A stretch of 22,311 bases of DNA from DATKYK01 sp034430255 (lineage in GTDB: Bacteria; Chloroflexota; Dehalococcoidia; E44-bin15): NCBI GenBank assembly GCA_034430255.1, contig DAOUEU010000024.1:1-22311 (forward strand), given 5' to 3'. Position 1 is the first letter of the stretch. Each line of letters starts with the position of its first letter. Positions 6,849 to 14,396 of the stretch are shown here, one piece after another. Position numbers and translations under genes: made by a program. The notes beneath the pieces are model-generated. The model was given only the letters and a program-made list of their open reading frames with translations, had not been told where the DNA came from and did no database searches.

Positions 6849-8468
6849 TCAATCCTCTATCCACACACCCCTGAGCACGGGCATCACCATAGGTGCCGGG
6901 TAGAATCCTTTTACCTCAGGCTTTACCAGGTAGTAGCTTTGCCCGAACCATAGAGGAAGCCAGGGGGCATCATCAACGATGATCTGCTCTACATCCTGAT
7001 ATATTGCCAGCCTGGCTCCGATCTCGCTTTCCACGCGCGCGTTCTCAAGCAACTCATCCACCTCGTGATTGCTATAGCCGGTGTAGTTCTCCTGGCTTTC
7101 GCTGAAAAATAGGAGGTCCAGAAAATTTTCGGGGTCTGGGTAGTCTGCGATCCAGCCAATCTCAAACACCTGAAATCTCCCTTCCCTCATATCATCGAGA
7201 AAGGTCTCCAACTCCACCACCTCAATCGCTACCTCAACCCCCAGGTTCTCCTGCCACATCCATGCAATGGCAGAATCCACAGCGGACACCCCAGGACAAC
7301 TGCCTGACACTGAGAGGACAATGGGCGGCAGGTCGTCATGGTAGCTCGACTCAGCGATAAGCTGCTGTGCCCTCGCCACATCGTAGCTTAAGCCCTCCAG
7401 TTTCTCATTGTAGCCTGGCATGCCGGGAGGGAGGATGCCGTCAGCTGTCGCTACGGCATCCTTTAAAAGTACCTGGATAATCTTCTCCTTATCCACAGCA
7501 TGGCAGAATGCCTGACGCACCTTCTCATCATCGAAGGGGGGCACTGCGTTGTTGAAGCCAATATAGGAAACGAAAAGCTCTGGGACGACAACCAACTCCT
7601 GGTTCAGCGGGTTCATAGGGTCGAGCACCCTCTCGATGTTGGTTGTACCCACCTGAGTAATGTGGATCTCATCATTCTCGTACATCGTCATCGAGTTGCC
7701 GCTCAGGTAGAAGATCGCCCTATCCAGCTTGACCTCACCACCATAGAAATCCTCGTTCCGCTCCAAAACGATGCGCCGTCCTGCCTGCCACTCCTCCAGC
7801 TTGAAGGGCCCGGTCCCATTGGGATGCCGCCACCAGTCATCTCCCGACGCAATATTCTCCTCATCTACCACAAAGGCAGTGGGGTAGGTCAGCTTGGCTA
7901 GGAAGTATGCTTTGGGGGCATCGATGGTGATTTCAAGGGTTTCTTCATCCACCACACTGACCCCGCTGACTTCATCTGCCTTGCCTCCCAGCTTCTCCTT
8001 AACGCCCACTATATCACCGAGGTAGGCCTCCGCCACGGGAGAGCCGGTCGCGGGGCTAGCGGCGCGCTCTATCGAATACTTGAAATCGCTGGCCGTAACC
8101 TCCCCGCCGTCATGGAACATCACCCCTTCGCGCAAGTGAAAGGTATAGGTCACGCCATCGGTGCTAATTTCGTAGCTCTCAGCGATATCCTCTACCACAT
8201 TAAGGTCGCTATCGAGGGTGAGCAGACCGCTGAATATCTCCACGATGTAGCCTGCAGATAAGGCATCAGCGCAAAGAGCAGGGTCCAGGGTAGACGGAGA
8301 GGAACCAGAGAGGTTAAAACCATCGCTCTCAGGTAAAAAGCGGCAACTTAAAGCCATTAATAAAAAGGCCATCGCCACCAGGGCAATGGCAGTTCTACTG
8401 CTTCGCTCCCCCCCCCTGTCTCCCCACACCATATGAATAAAGCGGCTCACCCTCGGTTCAAAATTCAC
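6849..8468 (-). CDS. ABC transporter substrate-binding lipoprotein, peptide/nickel family (SBP_bac_5)
   Basis: Extracytoplasmic binding protein of the oligopeptide/dipeptide (OppA/DppA) family, 539 residues. A basic N-terminus and hydrophobic segment (AIALVAMAFLLMALSC) end in a lipobox with the lipidated Cys at residue 42, so the protein should be membrane-anchored outside the cell. Family landmarks follow: LDPALCADALSAGYIV, GLLTLDSDLNVVEDIAESYE, YTFHLREGVMFHDGGEVTAS (the SBP_bac_5 signature), GTGPFKLEEWQ and a late VRQAFCHAVDKEKI. The start is GTG 8468, one base after the aspS stop (TGA-A-GTG), which implies translational coupling. No permease or ATPase genes lie beside it, so it is an orphan binding protein whose transporter must be elsewhere. 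The ligand cannot be predicted; peptides, nickel chelates and oligosaccharides are all bound by this family. Confidence 0.88.
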   Translation of the reverse strand: MNFEPRVSRFIHMVWGDRGGERSSRTAIALVAMAFLLMALSCRFLPESDGFNLSGSSPSTLDPALCADALSAGYIVEIFSGLLTLDSDLNVVEDIAESYEISTDGVTYTFHLREGVMFHDGGEVTASDFKYSIERAASPATGSPVAEAYLGDIVGVKEKLGGKADEVSGVSVVDEETLEITIDAPKAYFLAKLTYPTAFVVDEENIASGDDWWRHPNGTGPFKLEEWQAGRRIVLERNEDFYGGEVKLDRAIFYLSGNSMTMYENDEIHITQVGTTNIERVLDPMNPLNQELVVVPELFVSYIGFNNAVPPFDDEKVRQAFCHAVDKEKIIQVLLKDAVATADGILPPGMPGYNEKLEGLSYDVARAQQLIAESSYHDDLPPIVLSVSGSCPGVSAVDSAIAWMWQENLGVEVAIEVVELETFLDDMREGRFQVFEIGWIADYPDPENFLDLLFFSESQENYTGYSNHEVDELLENARVESEIGARLAIYQDVEQIIVDDAPWLPLWFGQSYYLVKPEVKGFYPAPMVMPVLRGVWIED

Positions 8469-8469
8469 T

Positions 8470-10230
8470 TCAATCGAGCCTCAATCTGAGATGAAGCTCC
8501 CTGAGTTGCTCCTCCGATATCTCGGAGGGGGCATCGAACATAACATCCACGGCGCTCTTGTTCTTGGGGAAGGGGATAACGTCCCTGATGCTCTCCGCAC
8601 CAGCAAGTAGCATCACCACCCGATCGATGCCCGGTGCTATTCCACCATGGGGCGGGGCACCATATTCAAAGGCCTCAAGGAGGTATCCGAACCGCTTTTT
8701 AACCTCCTCTTTGCCATAACCCAACAGCTTGAAAACCTTCTCCTGAAGCTCGCGGTTATGTATCCTGATGCTGCCACTGGAAAGCTCGCACCCATTGCAT
8801 ACCAGGTCATAGTGTTTGGCATGCACCCTCTCCGGTGCACTATCGATAAGGGGAATATCCTCGTCCCTGGGTGCAGTGAACGGGTGATGCATCGGCTCCC
8901 ACCTGCTACCCTCAACCTTCTGTAGAAGGGGATAATCCAGAATAAAGCAGAAGAAAAGGAGATTGGCATCCAAAAGCCCCAGGCGACGTGCCATCTCACC
9001 ACGAAGTGCCCCCAGCGACTCCTCAACTATTTGGGTCTCCCCTGCAACCATTAGCAGGAGATCCCTCTCCTTTGCCTCGAAACACCTCGCCATCTCCCCT
9101 ATCTGGTCAGCGGTAAGGTGTTTGCCCAGAACCGATTTCGCCTCTTGCTCCCCAATGGGGAGGGTAATAAGTCCCTTTGCCCCATAGGTGCGGACAAACT
9201 CCGCCAGCTCATCCAGCTGGCGGCGGGAGTAATGGGCGCAACCGGGGGCACATATCCCCCTCACCACTCCCCCTGCATCCAGGGCAGAGCGAAACACGGT
9301 GAACTCGGAGCCTGCAACGATGTCAGAGATACCCCTGATCTCCAGACCATAGCGCAGATCCGGCTTGTCCGTGCCATAGCGCTCCATGGTATCACGGTAG
9401 CTAAGGCGTGGAAAGGGCTTTAAAATCCGCATGTTGGGGGTAATATTCTCTACTAGTGAGGTAAAAAGCTCCTCCATGAGAACTAGGATGTCCTCCTCAT
9501 CGATAAAGCTCATCTCCAAGTCGAGCTGGGTGAACTCCGGCTGGCGGTCGGCACGCAGGTCTTCATCGCGGAAGCAGCGGGCAACCTGGAAATATTTCTC
9601 GAAGCCGGCCACCATCAATAGTTGCTTCAGTTGCTGGGGGGACTGGGGCAGGGCATAGAACCTGCCTGGGTGAACCCGGCTGGGCACCAGATAGTCCCGT
9701 GCCCCTTCAGGGGTACTCTTGATCAGTATCGGGGTCTCGATCTCGATAAAGCCCCGCTCGTCCAAGAAATCGCGCATGAATTTGATAACCCGATGCCGCA
9801 ACAGGATATTCTGTTTCACTCCAGAGCGGCGCAGGTCGAGATAGCGGTAGCGGAGGCGGAGATTCTCTTCTACCTCTATATCCTCATTAATGTTAAATGG
9901 CGGTGTCTTTGACGGATTGAGGATCTGCACCTGCTGTACAAGGACCTCCACCTCCCCTGTGGCGATATTCGGATTCTCCGTTCCCGGCGGGCGCTTCGCC
10001 ACATCGCCGATGACCTGAAGCACATACTCATTGCGCAAATCAGTAGCAACCCCGTGTCCCGCCCCCGATACCTCAGGACTAAATACCACCTGTACCAGGC
10101 CAGCACGGTCCCTCAGGTCAATAAATACCAGACCGCCGTGGTCCCGCCGCCGGTGCACCCATCCTGCAAGGGTTACCCGCTCGCCGATATGCTCTACGGT
10201 CAGCTCGCCACAACTATGAGTCCTAAACAT
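8470..10230 (-). CDS. aspS: Aspartyl-tRNA synthetase, predicted non-discriminating (Asp/Asn)
   Basis: Class IIb synthetase that charges aspartate, 586 residues, bacterial type. The N-terminal OB-fold anticodon-binding domain (GWVHRRRDHGGLVFIDLRDR) is followed by the catalytic core with motif 1 (FLDERGFIEIETPIL), motif 2 (FQVARCFRDEDLRADRQPEF) and motif 3 (GIAPGIDRVVMLLAG). The bacterial GAD insertion lies between motifs 2 and 3. His31 and Gly83 are both present; in studied enzymes this pair marks non-discriminating synthetases that also make Asp-tRNA(Asn), which GatCAB then amidates. That assignment comes from known family work, not from this sequence alone. Start ATG 10230 with AAGGGGA upstream and a strong promoter at 10255-10283. 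It overlaps nothing and is coupled to the downstream binding-protein gene. Confidence 0.95.
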   Translation of the reverse strand: MFRTHSCGELTVEHIGERVTLAGWVHRRRDHGGLVFIDLRDRAGLVQVVFSPEVSGAGHGVATDLRNEYVLQVIGDVAKRPPGTENPNIATGEVEVLVQQVQILNPSKTPPFNINEDIEVEENLRLRYRYLDLRRSGVKQNILLRHRVIKFMRDFLDERGFIEIETPILIKSTPEGARDYLVPSRVHPGRFYALPQSPQQLKQLLMVAGFEKYFQVARCFRDEDLRADRQPEFTQLDLEMSFIDEEDILVLMEELFTSLVENITPNMRILKPFPRLSYRDTMERYGTDKPDLRYGLEIRGISDIVAGSEFTVFRSALDAGGVVRGICAPGCAHYSRRQLDELAEFVRTYGAKGLITLPIGEQEAKSVLGKHLTADQIGEMARCFEAKERDLLLMVAGETQIVEESLGALRGEMARRLGLLDANLLFFCFILDYPLLQKVEGSRWEPMHHPFTAPRDEDIPLIDSAPERVHAKHYDLVCNGCELSSGSIRIHNRELQEKVFKLLGYGKEEVKKRFGYLLEAFEYGAPPHGGIAPGIDRVVMLLAGAESIRDVIPFPKNKSAVDVMFDAPSEISEEQLRELHLRLRLD

Positions 10231-10254
10231 AAAATCCCCTTAAATATCATGTCG

Positions 10255-10283
10255 ATTATAGCCTATGAAGCTATGCTTTTCAA
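10255..10283 (-). promoter_or_regulatory. Strong sigma70-type promoter of aspS
   Basis: On the minus strand TTGAAA (10283-10278), a 17-base spacer and a perfect TATAAT (10260-10255). The start site would be near 10248, giving a leader of under 20 bases that holds the SD AAGGGGA. No T-box or other tRNA-sensing leader fits in that length. Confidence 0.65.
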
Positions 10284-10338
10284 TGTAAAGTTCTCATCCG
10301 CCCTTCTGAAGACCCCGACATTGTGGCGAGTATTAATG

Positions 10339-10374
10339 CGTCATTGCGATGCACGAAGTAACGTGGCAATCCCC
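10339..10374. repeat. Degenerate intergenic repeat of the GTCATTGCGA...GGCAATC type
   Basis: The segment begins CGTCATTGCGATGCACGAAG and ends ACGTGGCAATCCCC. The partly palindromic ends (CATTGC / GGCAATC) match, from memory, a widespread family of short dispersed intergenic repeats seen in many bacterial genomes including Dehalococcoidia. Only this copy is in the window. Confidence 0.5.
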
Positions 10375-10399
10375 AGGTTTAAAAGGTGTATATTCAGCT

Positions 10400-10439
10400 A
10401 TCACCCATCGGCCATCACCATAAACCATCAACCATGAAC
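10400..10439. repeat. Degenerate 7-bp tandem repeat (consensus near ATCAACC)
   Basis: Reading in sevens gives atcaccc, atcggcc, atcacca, taaacca, tcaacca, tgaacag: about five to six imperfect units. It is non-coding and directly follows the dispersed repeat. Confidence 0.5.
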
Positions 10440-10537
10440 AGTTCCCAAACTGGCATAGGAGTAGCATAGCGATAGCATATATTAGGAGTGATGGACTGGT
10501 CAAAGCAATAGCGGGCGGGCTAAGCCAGAGAGCAAGT

Positions 10538-11026
10538 CTATCGATGGTCTGTCTCTACCTTGTAGAGGATTCGCCTACCTGAACCACGGCGGGTGATTCG
10601 CCTAATGGTAACATCGGTGAGGCTTGAACAGGTGGTAACATACCTCTGAGCGGCCCTGCCTGCAGGCTGGGCAATAATGATCGCCCCGACTGCCGCCATA
10701 ATGGCCAGTGGCAGCCGTTGTCCCCGGTTCTTACTCCCCAACGCAAGAAGGCAAGCCACCGCCGCTATAATCCCTGCTAGTACAATGTTGGTCCCGCAGA
10801 AGGGAGAAACCGCAAGCTCTCGCTCACCCCCCTGCAAGCGTACCAACCCCTCTGTGGCTGCCTCGCGAACCGCCTTGCTGGGAAGATTCCCATAGATATA
10901 GAAGCCATCAAAAGTGGTCATCCCCATTATCCTAATGCTTGAGTCAAGCTTCCTGGTCAACAGAGAGATAGTGGCATGCTCCAGGGCATGATTCTGACGC
11001 AGCACCGTAATTATATCACTCTTCAT
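10538..11026 (-). CDS. DUF6391-like two-helix membrane protein
   Basis: Small membrane protein of about 162 residues. The N-terminal cytoplasmic part has RQNHALEHATI (residues 10-20) and FYIYGNLPS, then a CGTN motif (77-80) just before two predicted membrane helices (about 79-97 and 105-123), and a basic C-terminus (RRITRRGSGRR). The HALEHAT...GFYIYG...CGTN pattern matches my memory of DUF6391, known mainly from cyanobacteria and Chloroflexota; the function is not established. I prefer ATG 11026 (preceded by GGTGGGAG) over the upstream GTG 11035 because the SD-like bases would otherwise be coding. The gene is monocistronic, transcribed towards aspS, and sits between repeat-bearing gaps. Confidence 0.65.
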   Translation of the reverse strand: MKSDIITVLRQNHALEHATISLLTRKLDSSIRIMGMTTFDGFYIYGNLPSKAVREAATEGLVRLQGGERELAVSPFCGTNIVLAGIIAAVACLLALGSKNRGQRLPLAIMAAVGAIIIAQPAGRAAQRYVTTCSSLTDVTIRRITRRGSGRRILYKVETDHR

Positions 11027-11433
11027 AACTCCCACCCGCGTATAATTAATTATACCATACCACTATAACCCGCGACCACTTCGTAGTCATCCAGTAAATT
11101 GTGGTTCTCTCACGACGCCGAGACCATCGATAGCTATCTGGTCGACTATGGCATGGAGCAAAGAAAGCCATATGTCATGACACAAGGCGACTGTTATTGC
11201 ATCGACTGGGTGATATGTCTGTGGGCAGATGTTCTCGCCTCAATCACCAATAACAGGCAAACAAAGGTGACTACCCTTGAATGAGCGGCCATCCATGTAA
11301 CTAGCACGCCCTCACGCTATATTTATCAAAATACTTCGCCTGTCAGGCGTCCCCCTGACGCCCTAATCCGTGAGTCCAGATTTAAAAGCCTCCTCATGGA
11401 TACTAAATCCAAGAGAATCAGTTCAGAAACGTT
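11027..11433. other. 407-base intergenic region
   Basis: A TATAAT box on the minus strand (11054-11049) may serve the DUF6391-like gene, but no good -35 box precedes it. A GC-rich inverted repeat GGCGTC / GACGCC (11346-11351, 11357-11362) overlaps an alternative pairing GTCAGG / CCTGAC (11342-11347, 11354-11359), so two hairpins are mutually exclusive. It lies downstream of the DUF368 gene, without a T-run. A 61-codon plus-strand frame at 11099-11284 has no start signal or recognisable content. Confidence 0.45.
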
Positions 11434-12288
11434 CTATGATGCCGCAACGCGCTTTTTAAATTTAATTAAAATGAGGATAATGAGAAAACCAAGCAAGCCC
11501 GCAATAACAACGTGCACTATAGAATCCATGTTGCTAGCTATATTGTCATAAAGGAGCCGCAATGCACCCAGCATCAAACCAATTAGAAAAGATATAGTAA
11601 TGGATTCATATTTTTGTAATATATAGTTTAATACTCTGGAGAAAGCGAGAATACCAATGAGAGCACCAAGAATAAATATGAACATTTCCAAGAACTGCAA
11701 ATTCTTGAGAACATCGATCATATAATCATACATGCCCAAGAACAGCAGCATGAATGCACCTGAGATCCCGGGCAGGATCATAGCGCATATGGCTATCATA
11801 CCTGAAAGAAAAATAACGGGTAATGAGTGCCCGATTTGTTGAGTAGCTAAACCGGCGAAAAAGAAGCCAGCTAAAAATCCAGCGATTGAGAAAATCATGA
11901 TTTTAACCGATAAGCCTCCTATCTTCTTGTAAAGCAGAACCGCCGATGCGAGTATTAAACCAAAGAAGAAAGCGTAAGTTGAGGCTTCAAAGTTCTGCAG
12001 GAGGTAGTCAAGTAAATTTGACATAAGGAATATCGCTAAACCAATACCTGTAAGAAGTGGGATGAACAACTTGAAATCGATGTCCCCGATACTTTTCTTT
12101 GCCCCCTCGAAATCACCCTTAACCAGACGAGAGATAAACCTCAGATTTATTCCGCTAATCGCACGAACCAGCCTTATATATATACCGGTTATCAGTGCAA
12201 TTGTTCCACCGGAAACACCAGGAATAATATCCGCCATTCCCATAAACAGCCCTTTTAGGAATATAATTAGAGTTTCCTTCGCTCTCAT
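11434..12288 (-). CDS. DUF368 family membrane protein, probable polyprenyl-phosphate flippase
   Basis: Polytopic membrane protein of 284 residues with about eight hydrophobic segments. The family hallmark appears twice in related form: MGMADIIPGVSGGTIALITG near residues 16-35 and CAMILPGISGAFMLLFLG near the middle, as expected of an inverted-repeat transporter fold. DUF368 proteins (PopT) have been reported as flippases that return undecaprenyl phosphate across the cytoplasmic membrane for reuse in cell-envelope synthesis; applying that here is inference. Start ATG 12288; only a weak SD (GTGGTAATGAC) and a TATTAT box close upstream. The gene is visibly richer in A+T than aspS or the pil genes, which suggests a different origin. 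It is transcribed away from the pilus operon and appears monocistronic. Confidence 0.85.
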   Translation of the reverse strand: MRAKETLIIFLKGLFMGMADIIPGVSGGTIALITGIYIRLVRAISGINLRFISRLVKGDFEGAKKSIGDIDFKLFIPLLTGIGLAIFLMSNLLDYLLQNFEASTYAFFFGLILASAVLLYKKIGGLSVKIMIFSIAGFLAGFFFAGLATQQIGHSLPVIFLSGMIAICAMILPGISGAFMLLFLGMYDYMIDVLKNLQFLEMFIFILGALIGILAFSRVLNYILQKYESITISFLIGLMLGALRLLYDNIASNMDSIVHVVIAGLLGFLIILILIKFKKRVAAS

Positions 12289-12320
12289 GTCATTACCACT
12301 ATAATAAATCGATAGTGTCT

Positions 12321-12365
12321 GTCATTCTGAGCCAGAGCCCTGAGTCGAAGCCCTGAGCGCATTCA
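12321..12365. repeat. Degenerate intergenic repeat of the GTCATTCTGAGC type
   Basis: The sequence starts GTCATTCTGAGCC and continues with two copies of AGCCCTGAG (12336-12344 and 12349-12357). The opening matches, from memory, a common dispersed intergenic repeat (GTCATTCTGAGCGAAG...). It is a different type from the repeat at 10339. Confidence 0.4.
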
Positions 12366-12538
12366 CCGCCACATCCTACTGTTTTTTGATGAGTGGTGTC
12401 AATCACAACCAATCAAAATCGAACATGCTGTAGCCTGTCTTAAACCCTCGTAAATGTAACCAGGCCGTATCTTAAACACCTTCGGTTAATCTTAAGATTC
12501 TCCTATACACCTACTTTCTTCTACGCCTCTATTTTTAC

Positions 12539-12567
12539 TTGACAAATATGCAAATATGTGTTATATT
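12539..12567 (+). promoter_or_regulatory. Near-consensus sigma70 promoter of the pilus operon
   Basis: A perfect TTGACA (12539-12544), a 17-base spacer and TATATT (12562-12567, five of six). Transcription should start near 12574, leaving an untranslated leader of about 140-150 bases before pilB, long enough for regulation. Confidence 0.7.
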
Positions 12568-12580
12568 ACATATTGTAACT

Positions 12581-12610
12581 TAATATAAGATAATATAAGA
12601 TAAGATAAGT
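12581..12610. repeat. Tandem decamers TAATATAAGA in the pil leader
   Basis: Two exact copies of TAATATAAGA (12581-12590, 12591-12600) run into TAAGATAAG (12601-12609). They begin just after the predicted transcription start, so they would be in the RNA leader or bound by a protein in DNA. Confidence 0.6.
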
Positions 12611-12673
12611 ATATATTAACAGCAGGATAACATCGTCGGTGCATAAGGAGATGCCAGGGTGTCAATAATAAAA

Positions 12674-12695
12674 ACCTAAGCGTGTCACCTAAGCG
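12674..12695 (+). repeat. Direct repeat ACCTAAGCG in the pilB leader
   Basis: ACCTAAGCG occurs at 12674-12682 and 12687-12695, separated by TGTC, ending 10 bases before the GAAAGGGG ribosome-binding region. It may be an RNA-binding site or chance. Confidence 0.45.
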
Positions 12696-12721
12696 GATGC
12701 TAAAGAAAGGGGATGACGGAG

Positions 12722-14302
12722 ATGGCTAGAGATACTTTGGATAAACCGCAAAACACAAAAGAGAAACAAAAAGTGGTCAGCTTCCAGTTCAATATGCCAA
12801 CCATTGACCTGAAAAATATAGAGGTTCAGCCCGGGGCTCTGGCACTAATTCCCGCATCGTTGGCTCTGGAGTATAGTGTTCTGCCCATAACCCTGGAGAA
12901 CGGTACCCTGACAGTTGCCACGGAGTCCCCCGATGACCTTCAGCTCATCGATACCCTCGCCGTGCTCACCAATAAGAAGATAAAGGCGGTAATGCCCATG
13001 GGTGGTAATCTTCGTGATATCATAAACCACCACTACAATACAACTGAAAATATGGAGGGAACACTCAAGGACATGATAGCCTCTATCGACAAGACCATGG
13101 TGACGGAGGATGTTACCGACCTTGCAGAGGTAGCCTCTGATGCCCCTATAGTTAGAGCGGTGGAATGGATGCTGAGCGAGGCGGTGAAGGAAAGGGCATC
13201 GGATATCCACATCGTGCCCGAAGAGCATGTTCTCAAAATCCGCTACCGGATCGATGGTGTCTTGCGTGATTCCGCTACCTTACCTATATCGATCCACTCG
13301 GCGGTACTCACCAGAATCAAGGTGATGGCTGATATGAATATCGCAGAGCGCAGGCGCCCACTGGACGGCTCATTCAGCGATACCATTGATAACAAAGATA
13401 TAGATTTTCGCGTTGCCACTATAGGCACTAGTTGGGGGGAATCAGCAGTGCTGCGCGTTCTGGACAAGTCCTTCAACCTCTTCGAGTTGGAGCAGATAGG
13501 GATGCCAGAATATCTCAGGGGGACCTATGAAGCAGCCCTCGCCTCCCCTTTTGGCATGATCATAATGAGCGGACCAACCGGCTCAGGGAAGACTACCACA
13601 CTATATGGCTCTCTACTCAAGCTGAATGCCAAAGAATTAAATATCATGAGCATTGAGGATCCCATCGAGTATAAGTTTGAAGGGGTTCGCCAGATTCAGG
13701 TTAATCTTGCCGCTGGGATCACCTTTGCCAGCGGGTTGCGGGCCTGTATGCGGATGGACCCGGACATCATCCTGGTGGGAGAGATCCGTGACCGGGAGAC
13801 GGCACAGACGGCTATAACCGCCGCCCTAACCGGTCACCTGGTGCTGAGCTCGATCCACGCCAACGATGCTGTGGGAGCACTGATTCGCCTGGTGGACCTG
13901 GGGGTGGAGCCCTTCCTGGTTACCTCCGGGGTGATTGCTACCGCTTCACAGCGCCTGGTGAGGAGGATCTGCCCCCACTGTGCCGAGCTTAAGCAGGCAT
14001 CCCCAGTCGACATAGAGGCCTATAAGCAAGTAACCGGAGAGGAAAAAAACGAGTTCTACTACGGCGCCGGCTGCAATGAGTGCTCTTCTACCGGCTATCA
14101 CGGGCGGATTGGCGTGTTTGAGCTGTTGCCGGTTACCGATTCAATAAGGACCCTGGTCACAAGGCAGGCAGGGGTTAATGAGCTAAAAGCACAGGCGCAG
14201 AAAGACGGGATGCTCCCCATGCGCCATCATGGCATGAAACTGGCCAGTGAAGGGGTGACCACCCCGAGCGAAGTGGCACGCAATGTCTTCACCATCGGCT
14301 AA
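12722..14302 (+). CDS. pilB: Type IV pilus assembly ATPase PilB (GspE family)
   Basis: Cytoplasmic hexameric ATPase that powers pilin assembly. The N-terminal MshEN/GspE-N-like domain (about residues 35-110) is the type that can bind cyclic-di-GMP or contact the platform. The ATPase core has Walker A GPTGSGKTTT (near 284-293), the Asp box IEDPIEY (311-317), Walker B DPDIILVGEIRD (346-357, catalytic Glu) and the His box HLVLSSIHANDA. A zinc-type C-x2-C (CPHC near 417-420) and C-x2-C (CNEC near 451-454) follow, typical of assembly rather than retraction ATPases. Start: ATG 12722 has GAAAGGGG (12705-12712) at good spacing; ATG 12713 directly abuts it and is less likely. First gene of the pil operon. 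Confidence 0.93.
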   Translation: MARDTLDKPQNTKEKQKVVSFQFNMPTIDLKNIEVQPGALALIPASLALEYSVLPITLENGTLTVATESPDDLQLIDTLAVLTNKKIKAVMPMGGNLRDIINHHYNTTENMEGTLKDMIASIDKTMVTEDVTDLAEVASDAPIVRAVEWMLSEAVKERASDIHIVPEEHVLKIRYRIDGVLRDSATLPISIHSAVLTRIKVMADMNIAERRRPLDGSFSDTIDNKDIDFRVATIGTSWGESAVLRVLDKSFNLFELEQIGMPEYLRGTYEAALASPFGMIIMSGPTGSGKTTTLYGSLLKLNAKELNIMSIEDPIEYKFEGVRQIQVNLAAGITFASGLRACMRMDPDIILVGEIRDRETAQTAITAALTGHLVLSSIHANDAVGALIRLVDLGVEPFLVTSGVIATASQRLVRRICPHCAELKQASPVDIEAYKQVTGEEKNEFYYGAGCNECSSTGYHGRIGVFELLPVTDSIRTLVTRQAGVNELKAQAQKDGMLPMRHHGMKLASEGVTTPSEVARNVFTIG

Positions 14303-14396
14303 TCCATAGGCAAATGCCATGATACGTAGGAGGGCAGCACAACGACTGGTTCGTTTAGATAGAAGCAAGCTCCGAAAGAGCGAGGAGTAGGGAAAG

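Larger units (their letters stand above)
10231..10537. other. 307-base gap between aspS and the DUF6391-like gene
   Basis: Beyond the aspS promoter it holds a dispersed-repeat copy (10339-10374) and a degenerate heptamer array (10400-10439). An ATAGC-rich stretch (around 10461-10480) follows. No gene is supported, and no terminator with a T-run is visible for either neighbour. Confidence 0.5.
12289..12712. other. 424-base divergent intergenic region before the pilus operon
   Basis: Left part: a degenerate dispersed repeat (12321-12365). Right part: the pil promoter (12539-12567), tandem decamers (12581-12610) and a long leader with a CCTAAGCG direct repeat. The leader does not match the cyclic-di-GMP riboswitch patterns I know. 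Confidence 0.5.

Noticed and set aside
7500..7901. 133-residue plus-strand frame inside the binding-protein gene
   Set aside because: Shadow of a well-supported gene on the other strand; no start signal.
10400..10439. CRISPR array
   Set aside because: Units are only 7 bp, imperfect and without spacers.
11099..11284. 61-codon plus-strand frame in the gap before the DUF368 gene
   Set aside because: TTG start without SD, no recognisable family, no sign of selection; likely chance.
11342..11362. GC-rich hairpin downstream of the DUF368 gene as an intrinsic terminator
   Set aside because: Stem is present but no T-run follows on the relevant strand.
12574..12712. Cyclic-di-GMP riboswitch in the pilB leader
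   Set aside because: The expected conserved core patterns are not seen in the leader.
14328..14334. AGGAGGG between pilB and pilC as start signal of a small gene
   Set aside because: No ATG, GTG or TTG at a suitable distance and the following frame closes at once.
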